This document shows, one piece after another, positions 20,840 to 34,100 of a DNA stretch of 64,000 nt. Both the position numbers and the translations under genes were made by a program. Numbering within the stretch: position 1 is the stretch's first letter; the number at the start of each line of letters is the position of its first letter. The notes below the pieces were generated by a model, which was not told the DNA's origin, ran no database searches, and saw nothing but the letters and a program-made list of their open reading frames with translations. Origin of the DNA: Rhynchosporium graminicola (Eukaryota; Ascomycota; Leotiomycetes; Helotiales; Ploettnerulaceae); the NCBI GenBank assembly GCA_900074885.1, contig FJUW01000019.1, forward strand, positions 124,001 to 188,000. Direction: 5' to 3'.

Positions 20840-22749
20840 ATGCGCACATCTCCCCTGAACATCCTACCCTCAAGAATGACTGGAAATATGACTAAACAAA
20901 AGGTATGCTACGCGATTCGAGCATTGTTTTCTTTTCTACAGTATACTTCTCTACCTATTCTTCTCTGCCTCTTTAATTCCAGCCAAATAACCCTTCGAGT
21001 GATTCTGCTTTGGAGCCTCCACATCTTCGATCCTCTCAAGAACGTCTTTACATTCCCGACTATCTTACTCTTACAACGCATAAGCTAATATCTTCTCAGA
21101 TATCTCCGATATCTGCGTACAGAAGTCCATATGGGAGCAATCACAATTCAGCTTCCGATCATCAACATACAGATACAGAGAACAGTGCGGATGTCATTTC
21201 AGCTATCGAAAATCCTCTTTGTTCCCTAGCAGAGAAACACAGGATGGGCGAGTACTGTGGAAAATGCCGAACTATCATGATGCCGTGGTTCGGAAAGCTC
21301 CCACAACCATTGGACGAGAACAGCGAGCATTACGTCAAGGCTCCTCGAGGATCAATCGTGAGGGGTGTTCCGCTCCAGGATCCCGAGGCAGTAGCTGTCA
21401 TGACTCTAGTTGCAAGCATTGATATCATTGATGGGATATACGATGATTACGAAGGTCTGGTTGAGATCATGGTCTACTATAGCAAGGCTGTGACCGCTGG
21501 ACTGCTTGTTGCTGAACTCTATCGAATCATTGCAAGAATGTCTACCCCGAAGCACGACATGCCTACTATTGCTGATATCGTTGAGGCCGCACTTCAAGAC
21601 CCCGCTCTCACGCCTGAACAGTATATCCGAAATACCAAAGTTGAACTTGGGCATTATCACCATCTCCGTCCTGTTTACGGCAAAGCCAAGTTTCTGTCAG
21701 CCAGTGGCTTCTCCGACGTCGACCCATCTCCATCACCAGGATTCTCTTCATCATGGAATGAACAAAACGAGTTTGATGATTTCACGCGTCCAAATTTGCA
21801 TGGTAATAGCACACACGCACGTCCAACGGATAGGGGACCCTGGGAATTCGTACCAGGATCTATTCTTTCGAGGGTAAGACTTGGTGTGCCTGAGCCACAT
21901 AAGTTCTTCATGGTCCGCCAGGCTATCCATGATCCTACGAAGAAGGACGTTCGACAATTTTCCTCGTGGCAAACCATGGTAAGTCTTTTACTTAGCTAGT
22001 ATGAGTTTTAGAAACTTCTTGCTGACTTCTTTCTTCAGGACTGGAATGAGCCTGCAGACATCGCAAAGTTGAACAAGTGGCAGATGCAAGTTAAAGACCG
22101 CATGCAAGACAGGTTCGCAACTCTTCCAAAGCAATGGAGTCAAGCCGAGAAGGATGTCCTCAAGAGAGCTGTGGAGGCTGCCTTGGCCAGCGGAAAGGAC
22201 CGAAGCACAATCAATTGGGATTGTATCGCGAAGACTCTGTTCAATCACTTCAAGGGTAGAACTGAGTACGCTGGCGAGCCTCTAGCTCAGTCAACAGAGC
22301 TATTGCCGGATAACACAGTGACAGCCCCTTCCAAGAAGAAGATTCAGCTGCTGAAGGCTGACCGTGTTGGCGCTGTCAAGAGATCGGGAAAAGCTGTGAG
22401 CAATCAGGCAAAGAGATTTGGTGACATTGCTCTTCTTCTCCGGATGTCTAGGCCATACAAGGCTCGAGGGGTCCGTGAAGATGATGAGAATGAGGCTGTC
22501 GACGACCTGAATGACGATGATAATACAGGTCAGAAGGGCAAGAAGGCCGCACCAAAGAAGGGAAAGAAGAGACGCCGAGATGAGAGCCCAGAAGCAGGTA
22601 GCATGTCTCCTGCGAAGATCTCGCCCACCAATGCGGAACTATTCAGGGCTCAAGTCGACAAGAACATCAATCCTTGGTACAAGAGCAAGATGAAGAGTCA
22701 AGCTCCTCTGGACAAGAATTTCGGTGGGGACCTAATGTCTTGGGAATGA
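20840..22749 (+). CDS. Myb/SANT-like protein, gene C
   Basis: Putative nuclear DNA- or chromatin-binding protein; function unknown. Exons 20840-20902, 20983-21978 and 22039-22749 give 589 residues with no lesion; introns are 80 bp (GTATGC..CCAG) and 60 bp (GTAAGT..TTCAG), both phase 0. In-frame ATGs exist at 20654, 20840 and 20876; 20840 was chosen as a compromise, and 20654 would add 62 basic residues. The central part is helical (LLVAELYRIIARMSTPKHD..). At about 355-435 lies NKWQMQVKDRM..QWSQAEKDVLKRAVEAAL..INWDCIAKTLFNHFKGRT, with the spaced tryptophans of a Myb/SANT fold and clear parallel to gene A. Next comes KRSGKAVSNQAKRFGDIALLL, then an Asp-rich stretch and a bipartite basic signal (KKGKKRRRDE). 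This is the intact relative of gene A. Confidence 0.75.
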
Positions 22750-25700
22750 ATTGATGCATAAGAGACTGGACGATTGGAGTATGAATTAATTGAGATGGTG
22801 GATAACGGTTATGATAGGCTCATAGTCAATGACAGAATGCGACTAATCATACATTTCGAACTATGTCAAAGTCGGCAAGATGTTGCAGGTTAGTACCAGA
22901 TGATAATTCGAAGTCCTATAAACACTCAATAAATTTGCCTGAGTGAAAGTTCCAAAGACCAAGTCGGCTTCGCCGGAGATGAACTTGATTAGTTTTGACG
23001 TACATCTGGAATGAATTGCTAGAGTTTAACAATTTACGTGCGCAAAGATCCAAGAAGAGGGGTCTATCAGATATATTTATCAAGAAAAATCTTCCGCCTA
23101 GAAATTTAGAGCAGCCTAGTAGGCAAATAGTGCGAGTAAGCCGGTCTACTTGGCAGAATCTGGATACCCACTTTCACATCGCAAGGTAGCTCGAGTAATC
23201 CTCCAAATTTCTTCCTTGTCTGTGATATCTATACATGTTGAAGCCAGACTGTTGGTCCTGCGAGATAATAATCTATAGCAGGATTCATGGTAGGAATAGT
23301 GGCAATTAACTGTAGTTAACGTCGTACCTTACTACACTACTCTTTATTATAATCACATATGTACAATTAAATCTTTGGGGACTTGATAGCGTTGAGATGA
23401 AGTGGCAGCGAAATCAGGCGTTTTTGTAATCCTGCTCGTAGTGGCTGTCTTGTGTTGCGAGGATATGGGTCTTGGCATGGATCAGGTGATTGTAGTCACG
23501 TGAATGGTCCGTGCGGATATTCCTAGATAATATCTTCTGTCGGCTCTCCATAGTAATTAGTACTGCAATGCAACCAACATCATTCAACTACTCTATGCCT
23601 TACTCTGAAGATCAACGTAACCTTGCGATAGTCTTGTATTCAAGTTCGAAGGCGGAACGGCTTCTTGCATGAAGCTGCAGGTTATTATGTGTCACAGCCA
23701 AACCACTCGCCCACCTATGACCATGAAGACTAGAGTGTGCCTATTTTAATGATCTGGCAGAACTACTGGAATAGAATCTTGCATCGCTCTATCGTGAAAG
23801 CGTATGTCTCTTTTTACATTATATCTCGGAACTATGAGCGGCACAATTGATTTTGATCAAGACTACCAGTCAACTCAAAGCATATTTGGATCTTCATTTT
23901 CAGCCAAAAAGCTGAAATTCAAGGTCAAAAATAAAGGCAAAGGTCAAAGAGCCGAATTGAGAAGAGGGACTGGTAAGGGTAGCATGCACAGAAAGCTTCA
24001 CGTTAGAGATGGTATGCCAGCTTGGAGAATGATAGAGAATCCGCTGTGGCGCCAACGTAGCATCAATTCTCATATGCTTTTTGAAGAGGATATAAGCATG
24101 GAGGTGATTTTTTTTTGGTTCAGTGTGGAATGGGATTTTGATAGCGTCGAGGGAAGTGACAATACAATATTACAACGAAGAACGCACGATGACTTTCTTG
24201 CCTTGTATCTATATCAACGGCTCCATATCTGAAGTTTTGCCTACGGCGTCACGGCATCAGGAATATTTTGTCGATATAGGGCGACTGGTAAAATACCGAA
24301 AGCTTCCTACGATCGACCGTTAAAGGTATGTAATTATACCCGTAGAGCAACTATGTCCAGTATCTATTTACCTGATTCGGGTACGCAGTACGACAATATC
24401 TCCTCCTGTAGAGAAAGAAGGATACTTGTAGTTATCGTGTTACCCACATCAGTCTATCACTAAGAGATTATTTGTATGCATTGAAAAGGACGTACTCAAA
24501 AGCTGATGACGTGCTCCGGGCCCGTCAATAAAAGCCTACGAATCACATAAGTCAATTTCGATCAAGTCTCCAGGTTCACTCAACCTATAACTATTCTGCT
24601 CTACATGCAACACCTACAGCAACATAGTCCGTACAGCAATAGTACGAAAGCACATAGAGACAGGTGAAGGTTATTTACAATTGGACAATACGTGAAAGTA
24701 TTTCTGTGCCGCAACGTGGTCGTCTACGACTTTTGAGTGTCAAACGTAGCAGGATGACGAAGAATATTTTTCTCTTTATTTTCAAAAGATACAACCCTTG
24801 AAGCTGGAACGCCTCCACACGTTGATAAAGCAATGGAATCTGACAATATTGGAGAGAAGTGATAGAAACCCGCTGTCATTTATTTGTAGTGTACCCAAGA
24901 CATTGAAAATATCCAGTTCCCAAGAGTGGCAAATCTCAAGGCCTCCCCTTCTTTGCTCGCTTCACGCTAGTACAACTTTCTTCTCTCACATACGGAGAGC
25001 TTCGCCAAATCCAACGCGTCTCAACGTTCTCTTCCCTAGGATGACGTTTATCCGGTTAGCAAGTCACAGAGGTTGGATAGACAGTAATATAAATACGTCC
25101 TCAGCATAGACAAAGTAGACCGACCCGTGCGTAATATCGTTTCATTTCACTGTCTGTTGCAGGGCAGAGAGAAGCGAACTTTAATTCCTAACGTGAAGTT
25201 GGATCTCACGTCCTGTAAAGATAATTGCTTATCAGGCAGAGCTATAAAGCATCGGAGGGTTGCATTGAGGAGAGGTCAACTAAACGCCCGAACCATTACA
25301 ATACAGGCCTATGGAACCCAGTCGCTCTGTATGCTGTTGTTTTCAAGAAACCATCGCGAACCTACTTTTATTAAGGCAACGTTTCTTTAGAAGCTCGACG
25401 ATTCAGAACTTGGATGATTGCGGGAACCTCGAAGTCTGCAAAGAACAGTGCTGGATGTATAGTGCTTCCTCCCTTTGGCAGAAGAAGCAGATCGACAATA
25501 ACCAAGCTAGTGATAGCAAGCCCAAAATTCAAGTGCAATAATTGTTTCGAACTAGGAGCCAGGTAAGTGCGCCCGGCGAAGACTACGTGGAATGGAAATC
25601 ACTAGGGTATCGTTAAAGAAGAGAGAGGTTCTCCCGGGAAGCCACCCGTGCAGACCAATCCTCCCTTTGCCTCTGCCTTTGGCACTACTCGCGTTGCTGA

Positions 25701-25985
25701 TATGAGCTGTGCTTCAAGAGTGAGATACATTTAAATATGCTTGGAAGGCAGTTTTGCAGTGGATTTATACAAAACCTCGCCAGGACTGGTCGTCACATTT
25801 GGAAGAGGTGCAGGCTGGAATGGTGAGATGGTGAGCTGGATAACAGGGAGCAGGAGCGACAAAAACGCCAATGGCCCTGCCAGCAGGGGGGAATATATTG
25901 GAGTCCAGGGATAGTCGATGTCATGAATGTAAAATATGTTATTCGCCTCTGATGTACACGTTCCTCCATCTTTACTCGCTCAAAT
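22750..25985. other. Long gap without a recognised gene
   Basis: 3.2 kb, AT-rich. An open frame 23804-24232 contains a Lys/Gly-rich stretch (KKLKFKVKNKGKGQ) but no domain. Frames at 24798-25541 are not supported either. No LTR, terminal inverted repeat or RNA gene was recognised. Confidence 0.5.
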
Positions 25986-28900
25986 CTACAACTCATCTTT
26001 CTTCCCAACCGTATTCGTTTTCTCTACCTCTGGCATTTTACTCTTCGTTTTCTTTCCGAGCACTCCACTCGCCGCATTGACAGGCAGCCCTTTCCTCTTC
26101 CTATCCACATTTGCAATCTCATCATCATACACCGTCCACTCGGGCACTTGTCTCCGAGCCCGGTCAAGCTTCGGCTCCTTCGTCTGCGGATTATTACAAA
26201 GATCTATCGTCTTCGCATCCTTCAAACTCTCGTCACTACACCACGTCTCGCACCACAGCCACTCCTGCGGCAAACTATGAATGGGTAGTATAGTTTGCAT
26301 GTGATTTGGCAAATCCTGATCAAGATTCGACAGACTGTTGGGATCAGCGGATAATTGGTGGTATTGTTGACGGAGGCGGTCGCCGGCGGCGATTTGGCGG
26401 AAGCGGTGCAGATCAACGACATACAAAGCGGAGATGTGGTAGGGGAGGCCACGGAGGAATTTCTCCCAGTATCCTTGTTTCCAGAAACGGAAACCTTCCA
26501 TCTCGGTTCGAGAATCGCACATAGGTGTAAACCCGTACGGGGCGCCTTTGAGGTCGTGATTCACAAGTTCGATCATATCTGTGCGCACGATCTGGTCTGC
26601 ATCGACAAATATGACTTTGTCAAGCGACAGAGGGAATAGGACGTCTAGGAACAGGATCTTATAGCCCCAGATCTCGCGCTGTTTTTCGGTTTGCGCGCGC
26701 AACCAGTGTGGCCATTTGTAGGTGACCATTTCGTATTTGAAACCGTATTCGGCGGCGAGGTAGGGAATAAAGTCTTTGAAGGAGGGGGAGAGGAATTGTT
26801 CGACGAACCAGAATTTGACGGTGTGTTTGGTGTGTTTCATTACGCTGACCATCATAATGTTCAGCATACGCTCGTAGAGATGTCCACTGGCGACGGAGAA
26901 GATGTTGATGTCTGCCTGTACTTCTTTCTCTCCACTCCTGCTGCCTTTTCCTAGTATGTTTTGAGCGAAGTTGAAGCCGCGAGAGACGAAATCCAATTTG
27001 GATTCGGACTTGGCTTCGAGGACGTCTTCGGTTTCCATGCCTGATTTTCGGGATATGCGCGGGTAGAGGACTGTGCCCTTGAAGCTCATGAGGACGACTT
27101 CTGTGTTCTCGTCGCCAGGAGTTGGACTCCAGCCCTTTCCTCCGACACTATCGATCTTGAAAATTTCTGCACTTCGACCTTCAAGCAAGTCGATCTTGTA
27201 GTATCCAGGATTCGCCTTGAATTGGAAGTAGCCCAAGTTAGACATGATAATTGTATCTGCTGTGTGAGGATCTCTCTCAGTGCCGAGAGTAAGTTGAACG
27301 CCTCGTGGAGCTGCACCAGCAGGAATCTCACGGGAATGACCTTCGATAAGGATGTTCTCCAATTCGTAAAGTGCTTCTACATCTGTTTTGATCGAGCTAA
27401 GTTTGATGTTATCCAAGTCATAGATAGACACCTTGGGAGCAACAAGCCAGGCTGGAGGGATGTCGAGTCCGAGGTTCAGTAATGCTTCTTGTGGAACGCC
27501 CTTGAACGATGCTCCTAGGGGGAGTAGCGCGCCAGCATCGTCGAATGTTGGCTTCGAATCTAGCACGTATCTGTAGAAACGCTTCACAGGAAGCTCTTCC
27601 AAGCGCTCCTTGGGGTTCAAGAAGAGCTTCATGTACACGCCATCTAACTCTGACAAAATTCTGAGAATTGGGACCCATTTCTGGCCAACTTGACTTGCAG
27701 GATCTAGAAGGACGGTAAGATGGATGCTCGCCGTCAACACGTCTCCAGTCTCGATAGACGTATGAGTGGAATTCCAGACATTAAATTGGCTCATCCTCAG
27801 AGTGGAAGCTTGCTCGAAAATGCCATCTGGAGTATCAGAAATGGTTGATATGGCGACAATTGATGACACTTTAGCAGCTGCGAGAGGACTTCCCACATTG
27901 TCGGATAGACCAAGAGCTTCAAGAGCTGTCAGAACTGGCGTAATACGCTGTGCTCGCTCGTAGGCGAGGAGCTGTGCAAAGTCTGCTTCGTCGAATTCCA
28001 GATCTGCGGGAATTGGTCCAACAAGACGTCCATTTAGGAGAATGGCATTCTGGCCGGGATTCAGCTCCAAAGTTTTAATTAGAGGATCGGCTGCCCGCCA
28101 GTACTCGATAGCATGATCCTGCACTTTCTGGCCAGGGCCTGCTAGATCTGCATTCAAAACAGCAGTCAGATCGTTGACATGTGGAAATGCTTTGTTTTCG
28201 TTGGACTTCATGTGGCTGAATAAATCGCTACTGAGCCCTGGTTCTGCTGCCTGTGAGGCGGCATTGTGAACAATGACCAGTTCGACCGATGGATTGGCTT
28301 CGCGAAAGACAGCCGCTGTAGCAAGTAGCTTTTCGCCTGCTTTGGACTCCAGATCTGCTATAAGAACCATGTGAGCCCAGTCAGCCTTCGCAGTGGATGT
28401 ATCGGCTTCGATTCGTGGTAGAATGTTCAAAATGTCTTGGTTATCTCCAACAAGTTTGTTGACGTCAAAGATCTTGAGGGTTTTTTCGTCTTCGGGTACG
28501 ACGAGCGCATTTCGCCTGGCCAAAGCCTTCGCAAGAAAGTAAGAAGGCAACCAACTGTCATCGTCAAAGACACCTGTGAAGATAGCTTGCTGTATGATCT
28601 GGAGATCCGTTGTAACCCTCTGGCTCAGGGTTTGAAGCCAATTCTCATCACGAGCAAGGGCAACTCCATCCACAAACATGGGTGGGATTTTGCTATCAAC
28701 AGCCAGTCGACGAATCCATTTCTGCGAACCCTCAATCTGGCCCTTATAGCTATCGGGCTCGAGAACTTCTTCAAGAGTTAAGGCGGTCTTGTCAGTTCGA
28801 ACCTTACGATCCCCAATGGCGGTATTAAAGCTGTCAGCAGTTGGTGTGGTGAGCTTTTCTCTGGTGTAAGCAACTTCAAGATAATACATGGCAGCTGAAA

Positions 28901-30620
28901 TGCCGTATGTCTCTTGCAAATGGTACATAACCTTTGCATGCTCCAGAGAATGGGGATCACTAGTCAACGGAACGAGTCCAATGCGAAGCGCAAGTTTTCT
29001 TTTAACGAAGCTTAAAAGAGTATCGGCAACAATCAGCGTATCTTTGGGATCTGTAAAGTCGACAGGCAGAATGACATTGAAGGAGTCTCTGCGACACGTG
29101 GGCAATTGTCCAGGATAGACACGTTGAAGGAACTACCAGATTAGCGGGGGATTTTCAAAGGCGTTTGTGGTAACTGACAGCTTGCAAATTCCTAGGCCAC
29201 TGCTGGTACCGCTTGTCCTTTTCGATATCGTTCATCCAGATAATCACATTTCCTCCCTCGATTTCGTCTCTCCAATCGTATCTTTGAGGCTCATCCTCGG
29301 CCTTGACAGTAGCAATTGCTTCATGGGACAAAAGCTGGATCGCTTGCGATCCAGTCAAACCAAGCTCTCTCACACCATTGATCAGCTTTCGCTCTTGGCG
29401 GAATATGTCGAGCAAGTCTAAAGCTTCAATTTGTCTCTCGATAAGCTGAACACCATTCATCCAGATAAGGTTGCTGCCTGCTGGTACTATATGGTCCCTG
29501 TTGTATTCATGCTCTGTAACAAAGTCGTTGGATATATTATGAGATGCAATCGCGCTAGAATACTTGGGGAAATCTTGGGACAGCTTCACAAGCGAGTCGA
29601 GGGGGTTTTCGCTGTGCAAAATGAAACTCGAAGCTTTCAATCCCAGAGAATACAGGTCCGACGCGGCGAGTGGCTTCAAATCGGCGAATTCCTCACCCTC
29701 GTCCTCAAACTTGACTTCTTCCTTGTCAAGTGCAATATCAGGCTTACTCTCGCTTTCTTCACGATCATCAATAACGATGTAGTCAGTCCGCTTGAGTTGA
29801 AGCTCTACACCGTAGCCTGGAATAATCAGTGGCTTATTTTTAGAATCTACAGCCTTTCGGTGCCTGATCCGGTAAGAAGTTTTTCCTTCCCTGGCAGTTT
29901 TCACCAGAGTCTTGTGAAACTGTGCAAAAGTTGGTGAGGTGATGTCCGCGTAGAGAATTGAGGCAGGTGAAGAAGGACTTCCAAGTACTCGATCAAATTG
30001 TAATTCTTGAATTTGCCTGTTTGACACTGTATTAGATACTGTATGTCGATCACCAGAGAAAGACCTACGAATCTCCGCTAATATCTCCATGAGCTGTCTC
30101 TAAAGTTGGCGAGCAGTATTGCTTCCCATTGAAGAGTACCCAAACCTGACACGAAGTATCTTGCTCTGCTTTTAACGACGGTTCCGCAGCAGTGTGGTAA
30201 TATTGATAATGTGCTTCAATTCGTGGAGCAGAGGCCCGCATAGACAATGCGAATTGCCAGGAGGAGAGAGTCTCGGGATTGAGCATATGTCCATCCTCTT
30301 TCACGACCTGTACGAACTTTTCGAATAGTTCCTTGTCGGACGAAGCTTTCGAAAAGTATCCGTCGGCAATGCGATCGAGAAGAGGGAAGTAAGAGGTTGC
30401 ATTTTCGTTTCCGGCGGTTTCTCTGCCAGTTGTTAGTTCACAATATCTGAAGTTGGAGCGGGACTTTATACAATAGTTCGAGTAGGTATGGCGCAGAAGA
30501 GAAAGACGCCTTCATTTCCACATTGATAGAGGGGCTCGCAGAAACACATAAGGAATGAAGGTAGGCAGTCGCCAGTAGAGCACTGGTCAAGCCCCACGGC
30601 ACATTGAAGAGTCCCATCAT
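25986..30620 (-). CDS. UDP-glucose:glycoprotein glucosyltransferase (UGGT)
   Basis: ER-lumen folding sensor that re-glucosylates N-glycans of misfolded glycoproteins so they re-enter the calnexin cycle. Exons on the minus strand are 30620-30473, 30423-30069, 30016-29179 and 29132-25986, giving 1495 residues, the usual family size. Introns are 49, 52 and 46 bp; the last joins LQA to FLQRVYPGQLPTCRRD, a conserved run. A signal peptide (about 1-28) is followed by SPSINVEMKASF, the canonical mature start, then thioredoxin-like sensor domains. The C-terminal GT24 catalytic domain contains YKILFLDVLFP, the DAD metal-binding motif in VIFVDADQIVRTD (about residue 1289), LDQDLPNHMQ and WLWCETWC. The protein ends KKDEL, an ER-retrieval signal. 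Two adjacent ATGs at 30620 and 30617 are both usable. No damage seen. Confidence 0.96.
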
Positions 30621-31145
30621 GGTTGTTGGCAGAGTTGTTAAGCTCTTAGTATTGCTCTCCGGGGATATGTTTCTGGTATACAGTTACCATTCACCAGCTT
30701 CAGATGAGAAGAAACGTGTTATCCGCCAGCGGAAGGCCTTGTCCATTTAGCTTTAAGGAAAACTGAATCACAGCATGCTATTTCATTCGACAAGAATCTG
30801 CAAAGCCAATTGAATCAATTGAGGCCTGAATACTCCGTGTGCTATCGGCTAAGTGATGCCACTTGGGGCCACCTTGCCAGTACATGATAGCTCTTGAAGC
30901 TCTGACGCTGACGTGCCTCAGGCGCCGACCACGGTTGCGATTTCTGGCCGGATCGTCCACCTATTACGCTGTTCACACAATCCCACCAATCTCTAGATCA
31001 CCACTCCTACTCTACCTCCACGAAACCAAGGATACCTCTCTGCATTATTACCGCAAGGGCGATTTCCGAGCAGAGTCTGTTGGTCAATTCACCACCATTC
31101 ATGCGAAACACCTAGGCGGAATCGTTCCTCGCAGCGTCGGTCAAG
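30621..31145. promoter_or_regulatory. Shared divergent promoter of UGGT and COPA
   Basis: 525 bases separate the two start codons, which point away from each other. Pyrimidine-rich stretches near 30970-31170 precede the COPA start. No unfolded-protein-response element was identified with confidence. The arrangement is compatible with co-regulation of two secretory-pathway genes. Confidence 0.5.
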
Positions 31146-34100
31146 ATGGCATCCTCCTCCTCCTCTCCCAATATGCTCACGAAGGTATGGATCCTGGAGA
31201 TTTGTTTGCAGAATCGCGCAAACCTATACATATGCTAATATATTTGTAGTTCGAGTCCAAGTCCTCGAGGGCAAAGGGTATTGCTTTCCATCCCAAAAGG
31301 TAGCCCCCCGGCTAGTTCCCTGCGCGCGCCTACGCAGCTAATGAATTACCAGACCCTGGATCCTCGTGTCTCTACACTCTTCGACTATTCAACTATGGGA
31401 CTATCGTATGGGAACTTTGATTGACCGTTTCGAGGAGCACGATGGGCCAGTTCGAGGAGTCGACTTTCACAAGACACAACCCCTCTTTGTTTCGGGCGGA
31501 GATGATTACAAAATCAAGGTCTGGTCATATCAGACTCGCAGATGTCTGTTTACCTTGAACGGTCACTTGGACTACGTTCGCACCGTTTTCTTTCATCATG
31601 AGCTTCCTTGGATTATTTCCAGTTCCGACGATCAGACTATTCGGATATGGAATTGGCAGAATAGGTCATTGAGTAAGTCGGGTGCGCCGGGCATGAAGTC
31701 AGGACTAATTGAGGTCTCCAGTTTGCACAATGACCGGACACAATCACTACACCATGTGCGCTCAATTCCATCCCAAGGATGATTTAGTAGTTTCGGCCTC
31801 GTTGGATCAATCTGTTCGTGTCTGGGACATCTCTGGCCTAAGGAAGAAGCACTCCGCCCCTACTTCGATGACATTCGAGGACCAAATGTCGAGAGGAAAC
31901 CAGAATCAAGCGGACATGTTTGGCAACACAGACGCCGTGGTCAAATTCGTATTGGAAGGTCACGATCGAGGAGTTAACTGGGTCGCATTTCATCCTACAC
32001 TACCGCTTATTGTGTCCGCGGGTGACGATCGATTGGTCAAGCTTTGGAGAATGAGCGAAACGAAGGCTTGGGAGGTCGATACCTGCAGAGGTCATTTCCA
32101 GAACGCGTCGGGATGCTTGTTCCATCCACACCAGGACTTGATTTTGTCGGTTGGCGAGGATAAGACTATTCGAGTTTGGGACCTCAACAAGCGCACATCG
32201 GTACAGTCCTTCAAACGAGAAAACGATCGATTTTGGGTGATTGCGGCTCATCCAGAGATCAACCTTTTCGCTGCCGGACACGACAATGGAGTTATGGTCT
32301 TTAAGCTTGAGAGAGAGCGTCCAGCTTCAGCATTCTACCAGAACAACTTGTTTTTCATCACGAAGGATAAGCAAGTTCGCTCTTACGACTTTCAGAAGAA
32401 CTTGGAGAGCCCAACTTTATTGACATTGAAGAAGCTTGGCAACCCATGGGTTCCACCCCGGTCCTTGTCCTTTAATCCAGCGGAGAGAGCTATCCTGGTG
32501 ACTACCCCAGCGGATGGCGGCTCCTACGAACTAATCAATTTACCGCGAGATGGATCTGGAGATGCTACAGACAGCAAGAGAGGGCAAGGAAACTCAGCTG
32601 TATTCGTTGCACGTAACAGATTTGCTGTCTTCACCTCCGCCAATCAGCAGATTGATATCAAGGATCTCACAAACTCCACCACCAAAACTATCAAACCACC
32701 TGCCGGAACAACCGACATCTACTTTGGAGGAACTGGAAACCTGCTACTTATCACCCCTACCGCTGTTCATCTATACGATATTCAACAAAAGAAAACCACG
32801 GCCGAGCTGGCTGTTCCTGGTGTGAAGTACGTTGTTTGGTCGAATGATGGATTGTATGCGGCACTTCTCAGTAAGCATAATGTCACTATTGTCACCAAGA
32901 CTTTGGAACAAGTTAGCACGCTCCACGAAACCATCAGGATTAAGAGTGCTACTTGGGATGACGCTGGCGTTCTACTCTATTCGACACTCAATCACATCAA
33001 GTACACTTTGCTCAATGGCGATAATGGTATTGTTCGAACTCTCGACCAGACCGTCTACCTTGTCCGGGTCAAGGCCCGAACTGTCTACTGTCTTGACCGA
33101 AGCGCCAAGCCTAAGATTCTGAACATCGACCCCACCGAGTACCGTTTCAAACTCGCTCTTGTGAAGAGAAATTACCAGGAAATGTTGGAGATCATCAAGA
33201 ACTCGAGTCTGGTTGGTCAAAGTATCATTTCATACCTTCAAAAGAAGGGATACCCTGAAATCGCCTTGCAGTTCGTCCAAGATCCGCAAACACGATTCGA
33301 ACTTGCTATTGAGTGTGGTAACTTGCACGTTGCTGTCGAGATGGCCAAGCAGTTGGACAGACCCAAACTCTGGTCGAGATTGACTACGGAAGCGCTTGCA
33401 CACGGTAATCACGAGATCGTTGAGATGTCTTACCAGAAGTTAAGACAATTCGACAAGCTTTCCTTCCTCTACCTTGCCACTGGTGATGAGGCCAAGCTCA
33501 CCCGGATGGCGAAAATTGCGGAACATCGTGGCGATTTCACAGCTCGTTTCCAGAATGCCTTGTACTTGGGTGATGTTACTGACAGGATAGCAATGTTCAA
33601 AGAGATTGATCTTTGTAAGTCGCAATGAAACACAATGGTTACGATAGTTGGCTAACTCTCTCTAGATCCTCTTGCGTACATGACTGCCAAGGCTCATGGT
33701 CTTGACGATGAATGTGAATCTATTCTTGAGGCCACTGGTCTCACCGAGGACCAAATCAAACTCCCAGCAATTGGCTCCCCACTCTCACCTCCGACAGCAA
33801 TCGTACCCACATACAAGGCGAACTGGCCAACGAAGGCCACATCTCAATCAACTTTCGAAAAAGCTCTTCTCGGCCAAGAAACATTTGACGAGGGACCCGC
33901 AGTTGTATCGAATGGCTATGGGGACGATGCTGCCGGTGATGATGAAGGCGCCACTCGCAATGGCACCCTCCTCGAAGTCGATGACGATGAGGATGCTGGC
34001 GGTTGGGATATGGGTGATGACATTGTTCCTGAAGTCGAGAGTGATTTTGTGAATGTCGACGCTGCCGAGACTGGTGGTGCTGGAAGCAGTGAAGCAGATC

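Noticed and set aside
30863..31249. Plus-strand open frame over the UGGT/COPA promoter
   Set aside because: It overlaps the COPA start in another frame and its first intron; a shadow.
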